Source: Marthasterias glacialis (Eukaryota > Echinodermata > Asteroidea > Forcipulatida > Asteriidae). Taken from it: a stretch of DNA of 64,000 nt. Position 1 is the stretch's first letter, and every line of letters begins with the position of its first letter. Shown here in pieces: positions 1-11,758 of this stretch. The position numbers were made by a program, and so were the translations under genes. Location of the stretch: assembly GCA_911728455.2 (NCBI GenBank), contig OU452239.1:13064328-13128327 (forward strand). Direction: 5' to 3'. The notes beneath the pieces were generated by a model. The model was not told where the DNA came from, made no database searches, and was given only the letters and a program-made list of their open reading frames with translations.

Positions 1-2273
1 GGGGATTGAAGAAGGTTGTAACTTCTTTAGACTTGAGGCATTTCGAGAATTTCAAAACAAATAGCCTACTTCACGTTCAAAATTAATTATTAAATTGTTT
101 TCCATGATTTTGAAAAAAATTAGTTAAACCATTAAGGCAACCTTTAAAGTTTCCTTCGTGTATGACAAAAGGAAAAAAACGGTGTGTATAATACACAAGC
201 ACAAGAGAAAATAACAATATAACCAACTTTAGCCTCTTGAGGGCAGTATACCATACACAGTGGTCATAGACAGAGCTTTTCTGCAAGTGGAAAAAATGTC
301 AACTTGCTTAAATACAGCAACCTTAAACGTACCAGGGCACATCTTGGAAGGCAAAATATTAAACCACGTAATTTGTAAATGAAATCAGTTGTATACCAAT
401 ACCATCCTTTGTTTTTAACTGCTTTGAGGTTGGGAGGGAGTTTGTTAGTCTTAATTTGCACTAAAAATCTTAGAACTACTCAGCTCAGTACTGAACAGGT
501 GAAAATAAGCTCTTCTAAGATGATGTTCCCTTAAAATTCAAACAGTTTATAAAAACCATTTTCCATACCAATCTTCATAAAATAAATGATTTTATGCTTC
601 TGCCTATTGAACTGTGCATACTTTGTGACTGCAAGTAAGTCCCCAAACTAGACCCAGTAACTGGGGCGCTGTACTACTTTTTTTTAAATGTTGACATTGT
701 CGGTCGTACTAGTGCCCCAGAAAAGTATGTGCAAGTTGGTTTGAAAAGCTGTTATGGCGAAGAGGATTTAAAACACCTCTAAAAAAGTGGCCAAAATTAC
801 AACAAAAACTCAACAGAATTGTTGGAAAATCGCCTACTGGCTTCTCAAGATATCAAAGATGAAATAGAATGCATTTAATTGTACTTACGATCACTTTCTG
901 TCCTCCAAATCGATGATTTTCCAGCAATTCTGTTGAGTTTTTGACGTAATTTTGGCCACTTTTTTAGAGGTGTTTTTAAATCCTCTTCGCCATAACAGCT
1001 TTTCAAACCAACTTACACATACTTTTCTGGGGCGCTAGTACGACCGACAATGTCAAAATTTTTAAAAAGGAGTACAGCGCCCCAGTTACTGGGTCTATCC
1101 CCAAACTATGTGCAAACCTGTAAATTGATTGATCGTTACTTGTTACGAAACACACCACGCATAACTTTTCAGTTATGTGCAATTTAACCATTTCTGACAA
1201 CCCAGTGACAAGATTTGTTTTCGTTTTGCCATTTTTATTATGTGTTGAAAATCAGTTAAAACTGGACATCTAGGCCAACAGAAATTACACCAGAAACAGA
1301 AATGATAACAGTGTTTCATATCCCTCGGGTTGGAGACCATTGGGGAGGAGTGATACAAACACACACAAATTATGGACATGATAGAAAAAAAGAGTTTTAA
1401 GTCATAACTACCAGATCTGAGTGCAAGCAACTAACCTACCTGCATTACTGTAAGGTTGACCTGCTTCACAATAACAGCCAATGAAAATCATCTCTTTGAT
1501 CCGACAGACTTGTTTACTCGTCATGAAGACTGCGATGACCGATTAGATGAATGCACGAATTTAGAATGAGACCATGCCGAGATAGACTCTGATCCCCCCA
1601 CACGGACGGACGGACGAACATTAGGTGGAGGTATTTTAACCAAATGCCATAGGGCCTACCTTAATTACTGTTATGATCATGATGACTTTCAGGTAAATCG
1701 AGGCTGTTTGTCTTCATATCTGGTCATGCTGGCTCAGTGTTTTGGTTGGCAAATTTGTTTATTTTTCTTATCAAATGCTCTCAGTCTCATGACTCATGTA
1801 CTTCTTCCAATGACTGTGTTATTGGTGCACGTATAATAATACATTCAGAATGACAGATGGTACGTTTGTGTGATCTGAGTGTGTGCCAATGTTTACAAAT
1901 TAACACTAACGTTGTCTGCTGCCAAATAAAACTTGTGTCAGCAATCGTTCGTACATGACCAAAAAGCTGCAGAATTGATAACCGGTGCAAACAAATAAAG
2001 CAGACAGTGCATATGTAGCTACTTCGCGTCCAGTTCGGTCTCAAACCGTTTCAGAACACTGCCAAAGCTCACCGAGGAATTCTGCCCGGACAAGCCCCAA
2101 CTTGTCCGCCTACGTTGTCTCGAGATCTTCATGACACACGCTCTTGGTATTTCCAACATGGCGCCGCCCATGAGCACACACGAGGATCTTTCAATGTATC
2201 CGACAATCGCCTTATTTTGACACTTAACCACAGATTTTTACCGACAGAAATAAAAAGCGATTCAGACACTTAC
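1..2273 (-). other. POLR2H intron 1 (partial), no exon seen
   Basis: This stretch lies downstream of the POLR2H first exon on the minus strand. I searched it for the next conserved exon (expected to begin V-S-R-L-H-C-E in animals) and did not find it, so the rest of the gene is probably left of the window. The only structure I see is the fold-back element at 651-1095. The short open frames here have no recognisable homology. Confidence 0.5.
651..1095. mobile_element. Fold-back MITE-like element with long inverted arms
   Basis: The two ends are long imperfect inverted repeats. The left end begins GACCCAGTAACTGGGGCGCT, and the right end is its reverse complement, finishing in AGTTACTGGGTC at 1095. 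The arms run about 180 bases each, and the central part is short. The 11-base sequence TCCCCAAACTA flanks it at 640-650 and 1098-1108, which looks like a target-site duplication with two extra bases on the right. There is no coding capacity, so it is non-autonomous. I cannot assign a superfamily. Confidence 0.75.
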
Positions 2274-2346
2274 CTCTGTCGAATTTCTTTCCATCTGGAT
2301 CGATGTCCTTCACGTCGAAAATATCCTCAAAAAGTACACCGGACAT
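2274..2346 (-). CDS. POLR2H: RNA polymerase I/II/III subunit RPB8, first coding exon
   Basis: Reading from the ATG at 2346, the exon encodes [20 protein letters not shown] then K-F-D-R, followed by GTAAGT. This is almost identical to the start of animal RPB8 (ABC14.5), a small OB-fold subunit shared by the three nuclear RNA polymerases. The exon breaks in phase 1 after the Arg, so the next codon would be G-N-N, consistent with the Val that follows in known orthologues. The remaining roughly 125 residues are not in the window. The next gene, the adhesion GPCR, lies on the other strand about 9 kb away, so POLR2H and the GPCR are divergent. Identification rests on my memory of the family, but the match is long and specific. 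Confidence 0.93.
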
Positions 2347-2530
2347 GTTATGACTTGCCCGTTTCACACAGATGTCGAACAATAATGCTCGTGAAATGAC
2401 GGTGAATCTCGCGTTACTTGGCGCCGCGGCTTTGCAAGCTTTTGTTGCCTGGACGATTACGCTGACCAATAGAGGGGGCTGTTGCAAAATTATAATCGGT
2501 CAAACATCGTGGACTGCAAGCTTTCCAACA
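2347..2530 (-). promoter_or_regulatory. Probable POLR2H promoter / 5' leader region
   Basis: The 180 bases directly upstream of the POLR2H ATG are richer in CpG than their surroundings (GGCGCCGCGG near 2421) and carry an ATTGG/CCAAT motif near 2468. No TATA box is evident, as expected for a housekeeping gene. This is inferred from position and composition only. Confidence 0.35.
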
Positions 2531-3840
2531 TTCACCCGACCAAAATGAGAAAATTTCAACAGCGCCACCCCTGCAAAATTTGAAAAACGAAAACCTTTTG
2601 CATTGTCGTTCCAAAAACTAATGTAGCAACCGATCAAAGTACCGTTGTCATGCATTCACTTTGTGCTTGTTTTTCTGCTAATAATAATTGTAAATTTCCA
2701 TCTCGCTGACTCCATGACTCGGCCCAAATTCCATTAAGATTTCAGGCACATAGAAACTGACTATTCAAACATCACCATAGTTTATCTTATTAAAAGATAT
2801 CACTCATCAAAAAAGACAAGATAAACCAAGACTCACACGAACTCGCGACTTATCTATTATTTGATCTCACTGGTTGTATTTGTAGGTCGGTTTACCCGGG
2901 CACAAGAAAATAACGAAGTCGTCAAAAGTCGTGGAGTTAGAAAAATAAAAATTATTATGACGGGTTTTAGTAAATTGATTCATATTTACTTTTTTATTAA
3001 TTAAGTCATGTCTGATGAATCAAGCATTATTTCTAGGAACACCCCCCCGCCCCGCCCCTCCTCTCTCCTCCAGTAGATCCCGATTGAATGTAGAATACGG
3101 ACCTCATTGAACACGGCTCCGGGTTCGGTTGGTGTAGGGGATTTTGGCCCCAGAAATGTGTCCCTCATAATCCATGCCCGATATGGAAGAGGAAGCCCCC
3201 CCCCCCCAAATGTTCCCATTCTCTAACACACTTTTCCCCTCTTGTACAGAAGACCCCCCCCCCCCCTAAAATCCTTAAAAAGAATTCCTGATGTTCCCAT
3301 AACACAATGAAGACACAATAGGAGGGGGGAGGGGTACACCCTGTCACATATCGAGCACCAAATGCCCCATAGGCTAAGGTAATTAACATGGGTTGAAGGA
3401 AGTTAAGTGAGTCAAAAGAGGGCGCTTTGTCACGCTATTTCTACACAGAATGGGACGTTTTATTTTATTATGCAGTCCGAAATTGTCACTGTCATAATGA
3501 TTTTCAATGGGGATTTTTTTCTTTTAATCGATTCCAAAAATTGAATCCTTAAGAAACATTTTTTTGAGGATGGCAATTCTGAGCTGCAGAAAAAAACAAT
3601 TTAAAACGGGACAGAATCCCCGGGGTGGAGCAGAATCTCCTGCTACACCATCTTGCTAATAAAGTTTTTCCCAAATGACATCGCAAAAACTGGTTCTCCA
3701 ACGGACCCTTTTTCGCTACCGGCCTTAGGCTTCTCGGTAAGTGTGAAAACGTATACCTTCCGTAAGGAGCAATTGGCAAATCGAGACTATGGGGCCAAAG
3801 CCGAGACCGTTGCTTCTAACAGGCCTCCCCCCGGTCTCTG
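2531..3840. other. Intergenic, poly-C tracts, no gene
   Basis: I see no exon-like conservation here. Several C8-C11 runs occur between about 3040 and 3260. They create G/P-rich shadow frames on the minus strand that I do not regard as genes. Confidence 0.5.
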
Positions 3841-4196
3841 CTTTCGAACAGGGCCGAGGGAGTTTCTTTCCTTCGCTCGGCCTCGTTCCCGGTCTCACCC
3901 AAGACAGCTTGGATGGGCTGATGAGCCGCTTTCGAAAAGTGCCGAGGGAGTTTCTTCCCTTCACACGGCCTCATCCCCGGTCTCACTCAAGACCGCTGGG
4001 ATGGGCTGATGAGCCGCTTTCGAACAGGGCCGAGGGAGTTTCTTCCCTTCACACGTCCTCATCCCGGGTCTCAACAAAGACAGCTGGGATGGGCTGATGA
4101 GCTGCTTTCGAACAGGGCCGATGGAGTTTCTTCCTTTCACCTGGCCTCGTTCCCGGGCTCATCCAAGTCCGCATGGTTGGGCAGATGAGCCGCTGC
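3841..4196. repeat. 88-bp tandem repeat, about 4 copies
   Basis: Units begin with CTTTCGAACAGGGCCGAGGG or a close variant at 3841, 3929, 4017 and 4105, a period of 88 bases. Each unit ends with GATGGGCTGATGAGCCG. Because 88 is not a multiple of three, the plus-strand frames crossing it (3653-4378) change protein frame from unit to unit, which argues against coding. Confidence 0.9.
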
Positions 4197-4511
4197 ACAA
4201 AATTCTTGTTCAGGATCTATGGAATTATTATGCTGATGATCGCCTGAATGCGAACAATCACAACACGTACACACAAGTAGTACAAAAAGATCAACGGAAA
4301 TACTGTATTTTCTTATCAATGAAATTATCCCTTCTTTTTAAACCAAAATGGAAGAAGAATAAAACTATTAAAAAATAATAATAATAATTTTGAGTTCGAG
4401 CCTTTTTAAGTACAAGGCAAAAGATTGACACTAATTAGTGAAGGTACATTATTATTGATAGAAGTTGAATCTTTCTTAGACAGGAAAAGGTGACCGGGGG
4501 TTATTAGGTCG

Positions 4512-4649
4512 ATAGACGGAAAACAAGACCAAGTAGAGCGACGTACGTCAGCCTTATGAATATGCAAAGCATGACCTGACCGATAACCCAGTGATGTTTT
4601 ATTCATGTATCAATAATGTCGTGCTACTTGGTCCTGTTTTCCGTCTATC
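4512..4649. repeat. Inverted repeat, 26-base arms
   Basis: GATAGACGGAAAACAAGACC at 4512 continues into AAGTAG and is matched in reverse complement by the sequence ending ...TTTTCCGTCTATC at 4649, with one mismatch. The loop is about 86 bases. It could be a degraded MITE or a simple palindrome; no target duplication was recognised. Confidence 0.6.
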
Positions 4650-5784
4650 TATTAGGTCAGGGGAAATGATATAATGATCATGCGTATACGTCAGCCCATC
4701 CCAGCACCTTCGGTCCATGAGCTTGGACGGATCGAGCGAACTCATATCCCTGGCTTCATCTCCCTCAATAAAACATGACATTTCGGTTGAAGTCCCGACT
4801 GCGTAAATGAAAGCCCCCCCCCCCCCCCATCAGATGAGACAATTTATCACTCCTGGGTGTCATAAAACACAGCCTCTTCCAACACAAACATTGATTGCTC
4901 ACAGGAAAACATAGACATTTACTACCACAGAGGCAGGAAAGCAGAAGTCATCCGTCATGGTGTGAGAGCAGGGCTGGCCGTGTTCACGTGCTTCATAAGC
5001 ACCCGGGATACGGATCAAATGGCGGCCGTTGCTCGGCTGCGGTGCTCGGTTAACTCGACGGAGACAACGGGTGACAACTTATGTTTTCTGCTCTGTACAG
5101 TAATTAGTGGAGGATATATCAACTTGGCAATATTATGAGGGATGGAGGGATGAACTGATTTATGGATCGAGGTTGGAATTGACGGTGATAAAAATGATAA
5201 GGGATGTGAATGCCGTGGACTTTACCTTGGTGCGGCGATATTGAATTTTCATCATAATTATTTGTTGCAGCAAAACCGAAGTTGGAAGGGCATAATGATA
5301 GGCAGATCCCTTATTGGTACAACGATACTCGGTATTCATTATTGCTACGGTAATCCCATACAATGCGGGAACACGACAAAGATGACACCCGATAAAAGTT
5401 CCATTACAGTATAATTATAAAGGAGATATTAAAGAGGTTCAGCCAAACGTGTTTACGTAAACGCCTACGTATGACGCGTACGTCAGGCCATTTGTTTTAC
5501 ACGTCTATGGTGTAGCAAACTCATAAGCAAATCTGCGGGGAAGTACCCAAGAGATCTCTGGCAGATAGCTACAGAATCAGAAAAAGAAACACGCGTTACA
5601 TGGAAACGTGTATCTTATAACCTCTCTATATAACAGGTGTATTTTCAGCTGAATCATTATTTTAATAACTTTGACTCGGCATATAATGGACAAGGTATAT
5701 GTACAGTGGATATGACCCGATGTGACACTATGCTTTCGCGAAATACATGCACCAGTAGATCATCACTTGATGAAAGTGAGAAAT

Positions 5785-6266
5785 AGACTAGTTCCCGGTC
5801 CCTACACCGTTTTCGTTCTGACTGAATATAGGGACCGGTAGTGGGTAATGAAAATTAACATATACAAGGCAGATTTCGGCATGCTTTATGCTAATTAAAA
5901 TTAGCATATATGTCTACGTAATCCCATAATGCAATGCGGCCTTACACAAAACGCGATGGACACAGAATCTCCCATCGTGCAGACCATGGAGGTGGACATT
6001 ACGCTAGTTAAGATGTTCCTCTAAAGTTAGCTTGAATTTTGATGTTGAAGGTTACTATGTCCGGGCGAAGGGTTACGATGCACACGTGTGCTAATGTCAA
6101 ACAACAACATGCACATATCACCAGCATAGCCAACGTCATCTATAAAACTAGAAAATTATTACTGCGCCCGCGCAATCGAGGGCCTATCAAAAGCGCCATA
6201 TCGGCAGTAGCTACCGGTCCCTATATACAGACAGAAGAGAACGATGTAGGGACCAGGAACTAGTCT
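5785..6266. mobile_element. MITE with about 55-base terminal inverted repeats
   Basis: The left end AGACTAGTTCCCGGTCCCTA is matched by the reverse complement of the right end, AGACTAGTTCCTGGTCCCTA. The similarity continues through TATAGGGACCGGTAG on both sides. The 8-base direct repeat AAGTGAGA occurs at 5774-5781 and 6267-6274 (three extra bases on the left). The 8-base duplication suggests a hAT-like target site, but I cannot confirm the superfamily. The interior is non-coding. Confidence 0.75.
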
Positions 6267-6269
6267 AAG

Positions 6270-8477
6270 TGAGACAGTGATTCATTTCAACCACCTGGGT
6301 ACAAGGCAGCTAATAAAAATAAGCAATCCTTGATAAACATTACTGCTATGATCATAAACTATAATGTTGATAATTAGTATGGGTGTATAATGTATCGATC
6401 TGAAAGAAGATAATAATAAATGTTCAATTTCTTTGCCCGTGATTTTTATCAAATAAAAACTATAGTAATCAACAAACGTATTATTGTTAAAAAAAATTCT
6501 TCTTTTTTAAAGAGATAAACTAGAGGCTTGATCATGCTTTCACACTAAACCATTGTTATATCAAATAAATAAATTACATTTTGACTGGATAATATGTGGC
6601 ACTAAACACCATTTGCGCTAGATCGTTAATTTAATAACTTAATCAATCTTTCGCACTCATTGATACAAAAAATTGAGTCAACAATTTTTACGTCACCAGT
6701 TTGTAGAATATTCTACTCCGCCCCAATTCAGCGCAGTTTGACATTTGTTTTGGACTGAACAAACTCAATTATTGGTCACAAAGGAACAAACGTGGATCAT
6801 CAAGCAGGTCTTCCGTAGCGTGACTGATTGGCCGAATAATAACAAAATAATCAATAAAAAGGGAATGGATAAATCTTTATTATTTCCATTATTTTAATGT
6901 TTTCCCCCCTTTTTCTTTGTTGGGGTCAATTTTGTACAATTCGTATTTTCACCTGCGACAATGTTATCAAGCCTACGAGCTGTTGCCAGACAGGTTATTG
7001 GGGTTATTGGTGGAGTTTGGCAGCGTGTACGTTGGACGTGTGATTGTTGTAGCCCCCCCCCCCCCCCCCAACCCATAAAGAAGATCAGAAAAAAGCTGTT
7101 TCATTGTCCTGTGGGTAACGAATTTTGTTAACCAAGAACATTGTAAAACAGTTTTTGCTGATCTTTTTTATCCTGTGTACAGATATTGTAGCATGCAACA
7201 AATAAATAAATAAATAAATAAAATTGATCAATTTTAAATAATTATATACAGGGGAAACTGACTGAGAAAAATTGTATAAATGGTGAGAGCAAAGAAAATT
7301 TGGCTGATGCCGGACTCAGTTATGTATTTTTGTTCTGAATAAATGTTAACAGATGATGCCGTTCCAAAACAAAACAAACAAAAAAGCTTTCGCATGCCAC
7401 GAACATTGCACAAAATGCATGGCTGATGGGCGTAAGATGATTATCGGATCCCGACGGGTAATTCAGTTTTAGTTTTTAATTAACTAGGCCTACCACTTAA
7501 CGTTGGGCGATTTTTTCGTCAATAATCTTAAATGAAAACTTTTAACTTGCTCTTATCTACTGAAATAGCTATTTAATCAATTAAATCTAAAATTTTGGGT
7601 CAAATCGGCCACAAATCGGATCTAACATCTTTACAGCAACGACAAATTGCCACCCACGGTTCTCAAAGTGTTCGATTTTACGCGTGATTCTTCCACGGAA
7701 TGTAGCTTTAAAAACAACACAATGTCCAAGTCTTTTTAAATTGTTATTGCAAAGCATGCTTGCGCGTTTATTCGTATTATTGATTATTGATTTATTTATT
7801 TAATTTTCTTTGTTAAATATTTTAATTTGGATTTAGGTAACAAGTCCTTTGAATGAACACTAAGTGTTACAGGATGTGTGCTGTATTGTACTATACTCTC
7901 TTGCAAGGAGCCATATGGCCGACAACTCTTCTTAGGGTGAAAAACATGTATTTTCACTAGATTCAGAGTGAGATTCACCCCACTTTCACTCAAAAAAAGA
8001 GTAGTGAAGAGTGAATTACACTCTCAACAGAGCCAAACTGACACCACTCTGACATTCGAGTGAAATTTTCAGTTAGAAAGTAAGGCGACTAACACAACCC
8101 TTCTGACATCCTCAAAACTTCCAATTCATATCATAGATCTCAAATATCCCGTTAATGACATCAATATCAACCCTACATCTCTGCCACGCCCTCAATTAAT
8201 TGCAACCTACGCAGGTTCACCTGCACCCCTGATTGAGGAAGAGTGGACTGATTGAATTAAATTATTGATCGTTCATAAGACAGAGCAAACACAACTAAAC
8301 AAAATACATTGGCGTATGCTGCTCTGAATACTAAATTGGCCAATCATTGTTGGTTTCAGTGTGGCTCTTTTTTCTCTTCTTTCTTTCATATTGATGAGAG
8401 AAGATAATTTACAATTAACCCCAAGAATACTAGCGTTATTTTAATTTAATTTAATTGACAAACTGATAGTTTGGGCG
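6270..8477. other. Intergenic, AT-rich, no gene
   Basis: Contains a poly-C run near 7050, an (AAAT)n microsatellite at about 7199-7222, and an old interspersed repeat at about 7908-8072. A related copy of that repeat lies at 24705-24875; shared phrases are GCCATAT, GGACAACTC and TGACACCACTC. No supported exon. Confidence 0.5.
7908..8072. repeat. Old interspersed repeat, copy 1
   Basis: This shares the order of short blocks with 24705-24875: an AGAGCC/GGAGCCATAT start, a stretch of scattered TTTCACTC motifs, CACTCTCAA.AGAGCCA.ACTGACACCACTC, then GTGAAA. The similarity is patchy, so both copies are old. The mobile origin is unknown. Confidence 0.5.
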
Positions 8478-8708
8478 GTTGGGTCGGGTTGGCGTAGTGG
8501 TATCTTTCCTCGCCTTCCACCTCTAGGACCCCAGTTCGAATCCCGCCGTGGGGTCTATGTGGATTGGGTTTTTCAGTCCCTTCCTGATTGCGTGGGTTTT
8601 CCCTGGAATAAATTCCCTGGGGTTTTCCTCCCACATCTACAACTAGTACGGTGATTAAGTTCGCTTTTCTGAGAATCCTTGGCTTCACAACAAGAATTAA
8701 TAAATAAA
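8478..8708 (+). mobile_element. tRNA-derived SINE
   Basis: An RNA polymerase III A-box-like TTGGCGTAGTGG (about 8489-8500) and B box GTTCGAATCCC (about 8533) sit 33 bases apart, as in a tRNA. A roughly 150-base unrelated body follows, ending in an AATTAATAAATAAAA tail. A diverged relative on the minus strand lies at about 42815-43015; both share the body phrase CAGTCCCT.CCTGATTGC.TGGGTTTT. It does not fold as a functional tRNA because the acceptor 3' half is replaced by the SINE body. Confidence 0.85.
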
Positions 8709-11707
8709 AAAGAATAGTACCATGATTATACGGAGGATATTAGAAATGAATCAGAATCAGCTAGGAGGCTGTATGCTGCCTGTGGGAAACGGTTGATCTC
8801 CGAACACTTTCATTGGAACATTATTTTATCAAACTAACTGCATGTAATTGTGTGAAAATAAAACAAACTGTCTAATTTCACAAAAATGATGGCTGGCACG
8901 AGCTAGTTCGTAGTATAAGCAAATTTTATTGAAAGCTAGCAGATCAAAATCGAATTAAGCACGAAATATATCTTTCCAATTACCAAATTTTACAGTCATT
9001 CGCGTGAATCATGAACAGTTGCCTCCAACCCCCCCCCCCCTCCCCCACCTTGACTGAAATTACAAAACCTACACTTATTGACAACTGTATAGCGGACTTT
9101 GGTTCCTCATTTTAGATCTCTTAACAGCATCAAATATAATCAAAACCGACCCAATCTATTTGTTCCGTCAATAGTTCAATCAATGACAACCTGCTAGAGC
9201 TACTTCAAGAATTCTTGTCCTCTCGACTCGTGCATCCTTCCATCCTGGTTGCTGAAATATTCAGACAAATTGTAATCAAAACTGCCAACCGATGTGAAGG
9301 GAATGACTTAATTAAGTTGCGCTAGTTGACAAGACGGCAACATTTTGTGTGATTAGTGAACACTTTTCTAAAGGTTCAGTGCAAAGTGCAAGCGGTTACC
9401 AACGAAACTGACAACAATGTTTGAACCCGTGTTCTACCTGTGTCAATTGAGCAACTCATTGGCTGCGGCTGAGCTAGCCAAAGCCGTAGCAGTGTTTTTA
9501 CTCCCAATCTAGTTCATTGTCTTACTAAACTGCAGTTACGTCACTGTGATGGGGGAAGGGTTGCGGGGCAGCCACCAATCTCCTTCGAAGTTCAACTTAG
9601 TTCCTTCCTTATAGTCTAATTCTTTACTAAAGGAAAAAAGAGCATTTTGAAACGTTGCTAAAAAGCCCCCCCCCCCCCTAAAAAAGAAAAAAGGAGAAAA
9701 AAATCACTCTGAATGAAAGAAACACATCTTGGCCATTTCATCTGAGCTTATATTTACTTAGCCCCCTAATACCACGTCATTGCATTAAAGCACGTGGGCA
9801 ACATTGGACGTATCATCAGGAAACATCCGATATCCTACCACATGAATGCGGATGATATACAACTCTATCTCACTCGTGTCTCATACGACTGATAGCGCTG
9901 TTTTGACTAGCTTATTTTTGCAGTGTAACCGCTGTGATCTAGATGGAATGGTGGTGTATTAAATGCCTCTTTGTATGTATGTATGTATTGTCAAAGACCA
10001 CTTTATTGAACCAACATAAACAAAAAATAATGAACCTGAGATATTTAAAGTTCAATCGGTCATTGGAGTCAGTACAAATAGTGGGGAGAAAAATTGTATA
10101 TTTTCATTGTTTTTGAACGTCGGGTTTTGGAAAAACTAGTTCTTTTATTCATTTTTCTAAAAATGTAGCATTTCATGCTAAAATGTATCAAGGGAAATTG
10201 TGTACCATGACCATCCTTATACCTAACCCTAATACCATGCATAGGTTGAGCGCAAATCTACGAATATTTGATGTTTCCAATCTTACCATTGTTAGGTTCA
10301 CCCTTTAAAAACCTGACTATTATCGCTTTGGTCGCGTGTGTTTGTTTATTTGAAAATAAACTTTGCAGCGGTTAGAGTCTTTGTTTATGACATGAAGAAA
10401 AAAGAGAAACTTGATTCAAGCATGATACGGGTTAATGAAGCGTTCGATGACAAACATTGGACTTGCAAAGACCAAGTTCAGATTAAATTCTCCAGGACAT
10501 TTTTTTATAAAGTCTGTACACACGATGCTGTGTTCACATCAACCCTGTCAAACCAGTGAGGTAGGTCTGAAAGAGCGACATTTCAAGTAAGACAGCCACG
10601 CCTCTGTGCATACACCGTCCAATAATGATTTGTGCGATGTAAAGTCATCACTCGAGGGTGCACACACAGTGTATGTGCGTAATTTAGACGTTTGTGAACC
10701 CATTGCTCATCCATTGCTCAACTCAGTACCCATGAGGTTCGATATCACTTCAAGCTGTTTGTATTTGCGCTCCAAACGACTCTTCATTTTGGCCAAGTGT
10801 TTCATCCCAAGCGTGATATGCCCGAGTGTAACACTCGGTAAAGATCTGTGTTTTGTATCGTCTGTCAAAGCGTGCGGAACACGCAAGAGACTCATTCTTC
10901 CCGGATGAGCGTCGGCAGCCAGGAGACGGTGAAGATGCGCTTCTCTTTGACATTTTTGTAAACTTTGAACTAAAAGAAATGCTCTCTTTGGTTGTATCAT
11001 GCCAATGTAAAATGGAGGGACTCTGTGACGGTAACTTTGCAATGATTTCCTGCTTAGTTGATTTAGCTTCTCGTTGAAGTTCGACTGATGTATGTGACGT
11101 TACGTGGAAGGCCATCACCGATGTACAGTTTTCATGAATGTGACCGTAAAGGAGTATCGGATATAGTTACGATTTGAGTTTTGATTTTTTTCAAAACACG
11201 AGTGTTCGTGTACTGTGTTCGATTAACAAAAACTCTACTCGCTAACCGTTTTGTGGAGAACTATATAAACAATCGAACGGATAAGCATAATATTATAAGT
11301 ATCAGTAAATGTGTTTTTTGCACTTTGTTGATTGCGCCCGTCATTGGTTGAAACTAACAAGCGGCCACGGGGTCTCTAACAGGCAGGGGTAACATTCTGC
11401 GAACTTCTACGTTCACCTGCCATTATTTTTCTATTCAATTAATTTGAATGTCATGGTAGCAAACAAATGAAACACATTCACTATTTTTTATTGTGTGTTA
11501 TGTTTAAATGTTAGGCAGGAAAGTGAAAAGGTTTGATTGTGATTTCCGCGATCAATCACACGTTTTTATTTTAAATGTGATAAACGGACAGAAACCATTG
11601 TTGGGCTGCAAAAGGAGATCATTTCTATCAGATAATTTACAACAGCTGAAAAATCTTAAGTAAGAACCTCTTCTTATATCGATTCCGGCTTCGGCAACAT
11701 CGTGACC
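8709..11707. other. Intergenic upstream of the adhesion GPCR, no gene
   Basis: Poly-C runs occur near 9030 and 9666, with a TGTATGTATG microsatellite near 9975. Overlapping frames of up to 122 codons on both strands at 10606-11118 have no recognisable domain and overlap each other, so I leave them out. Any promoter or non-coding 5' exon of the GPCR would lie here, but I cannot pinpoint one. Confidence 0.4.
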
Positions 11708-11758
11708 ATGCGGATGGAAACATCCACGATTTGTCTTCTTGGAACACTTGTGATTATG
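11708..11758 (+). CDS. GPCR exon 1: start codon and signal-peptide core
   Basis: ATG at 11708 opens [17 protein letters not shown], followed by the donor GTAAGT. Phase 0 matches the acceptor at 15107, after a long pyrimidine-rich tract. The joined peptide [11 protein letters not shown] then DLFQGSLA looks like a cleavable signal peptide with cleavage near SLA. A methionine three residues in is an alternative start. No other in-frame start with a hydrophobic core was found near exon 2. Confidence 0.7.

Noticed and set aside
3001-3389. Gly/Pro-rich minus-strand frames
   Set aside because: Generated by poly-C runs; no splice or homology support.
8478-8560. A- and B-box pairs as functional tRNA genes (also at 28083, 45146, 55557)
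   Set aside because: The 3' acceptor half and terminator are replaced by SINE bodies with A/T-rich tails.
10606-11118. Overlapping open frames of 74-122 codons on both strands
   Set aside because: They overlap on both strands, have no recognisable motif, no splice context matching the neighbouring gene, and a composition like the flanks.
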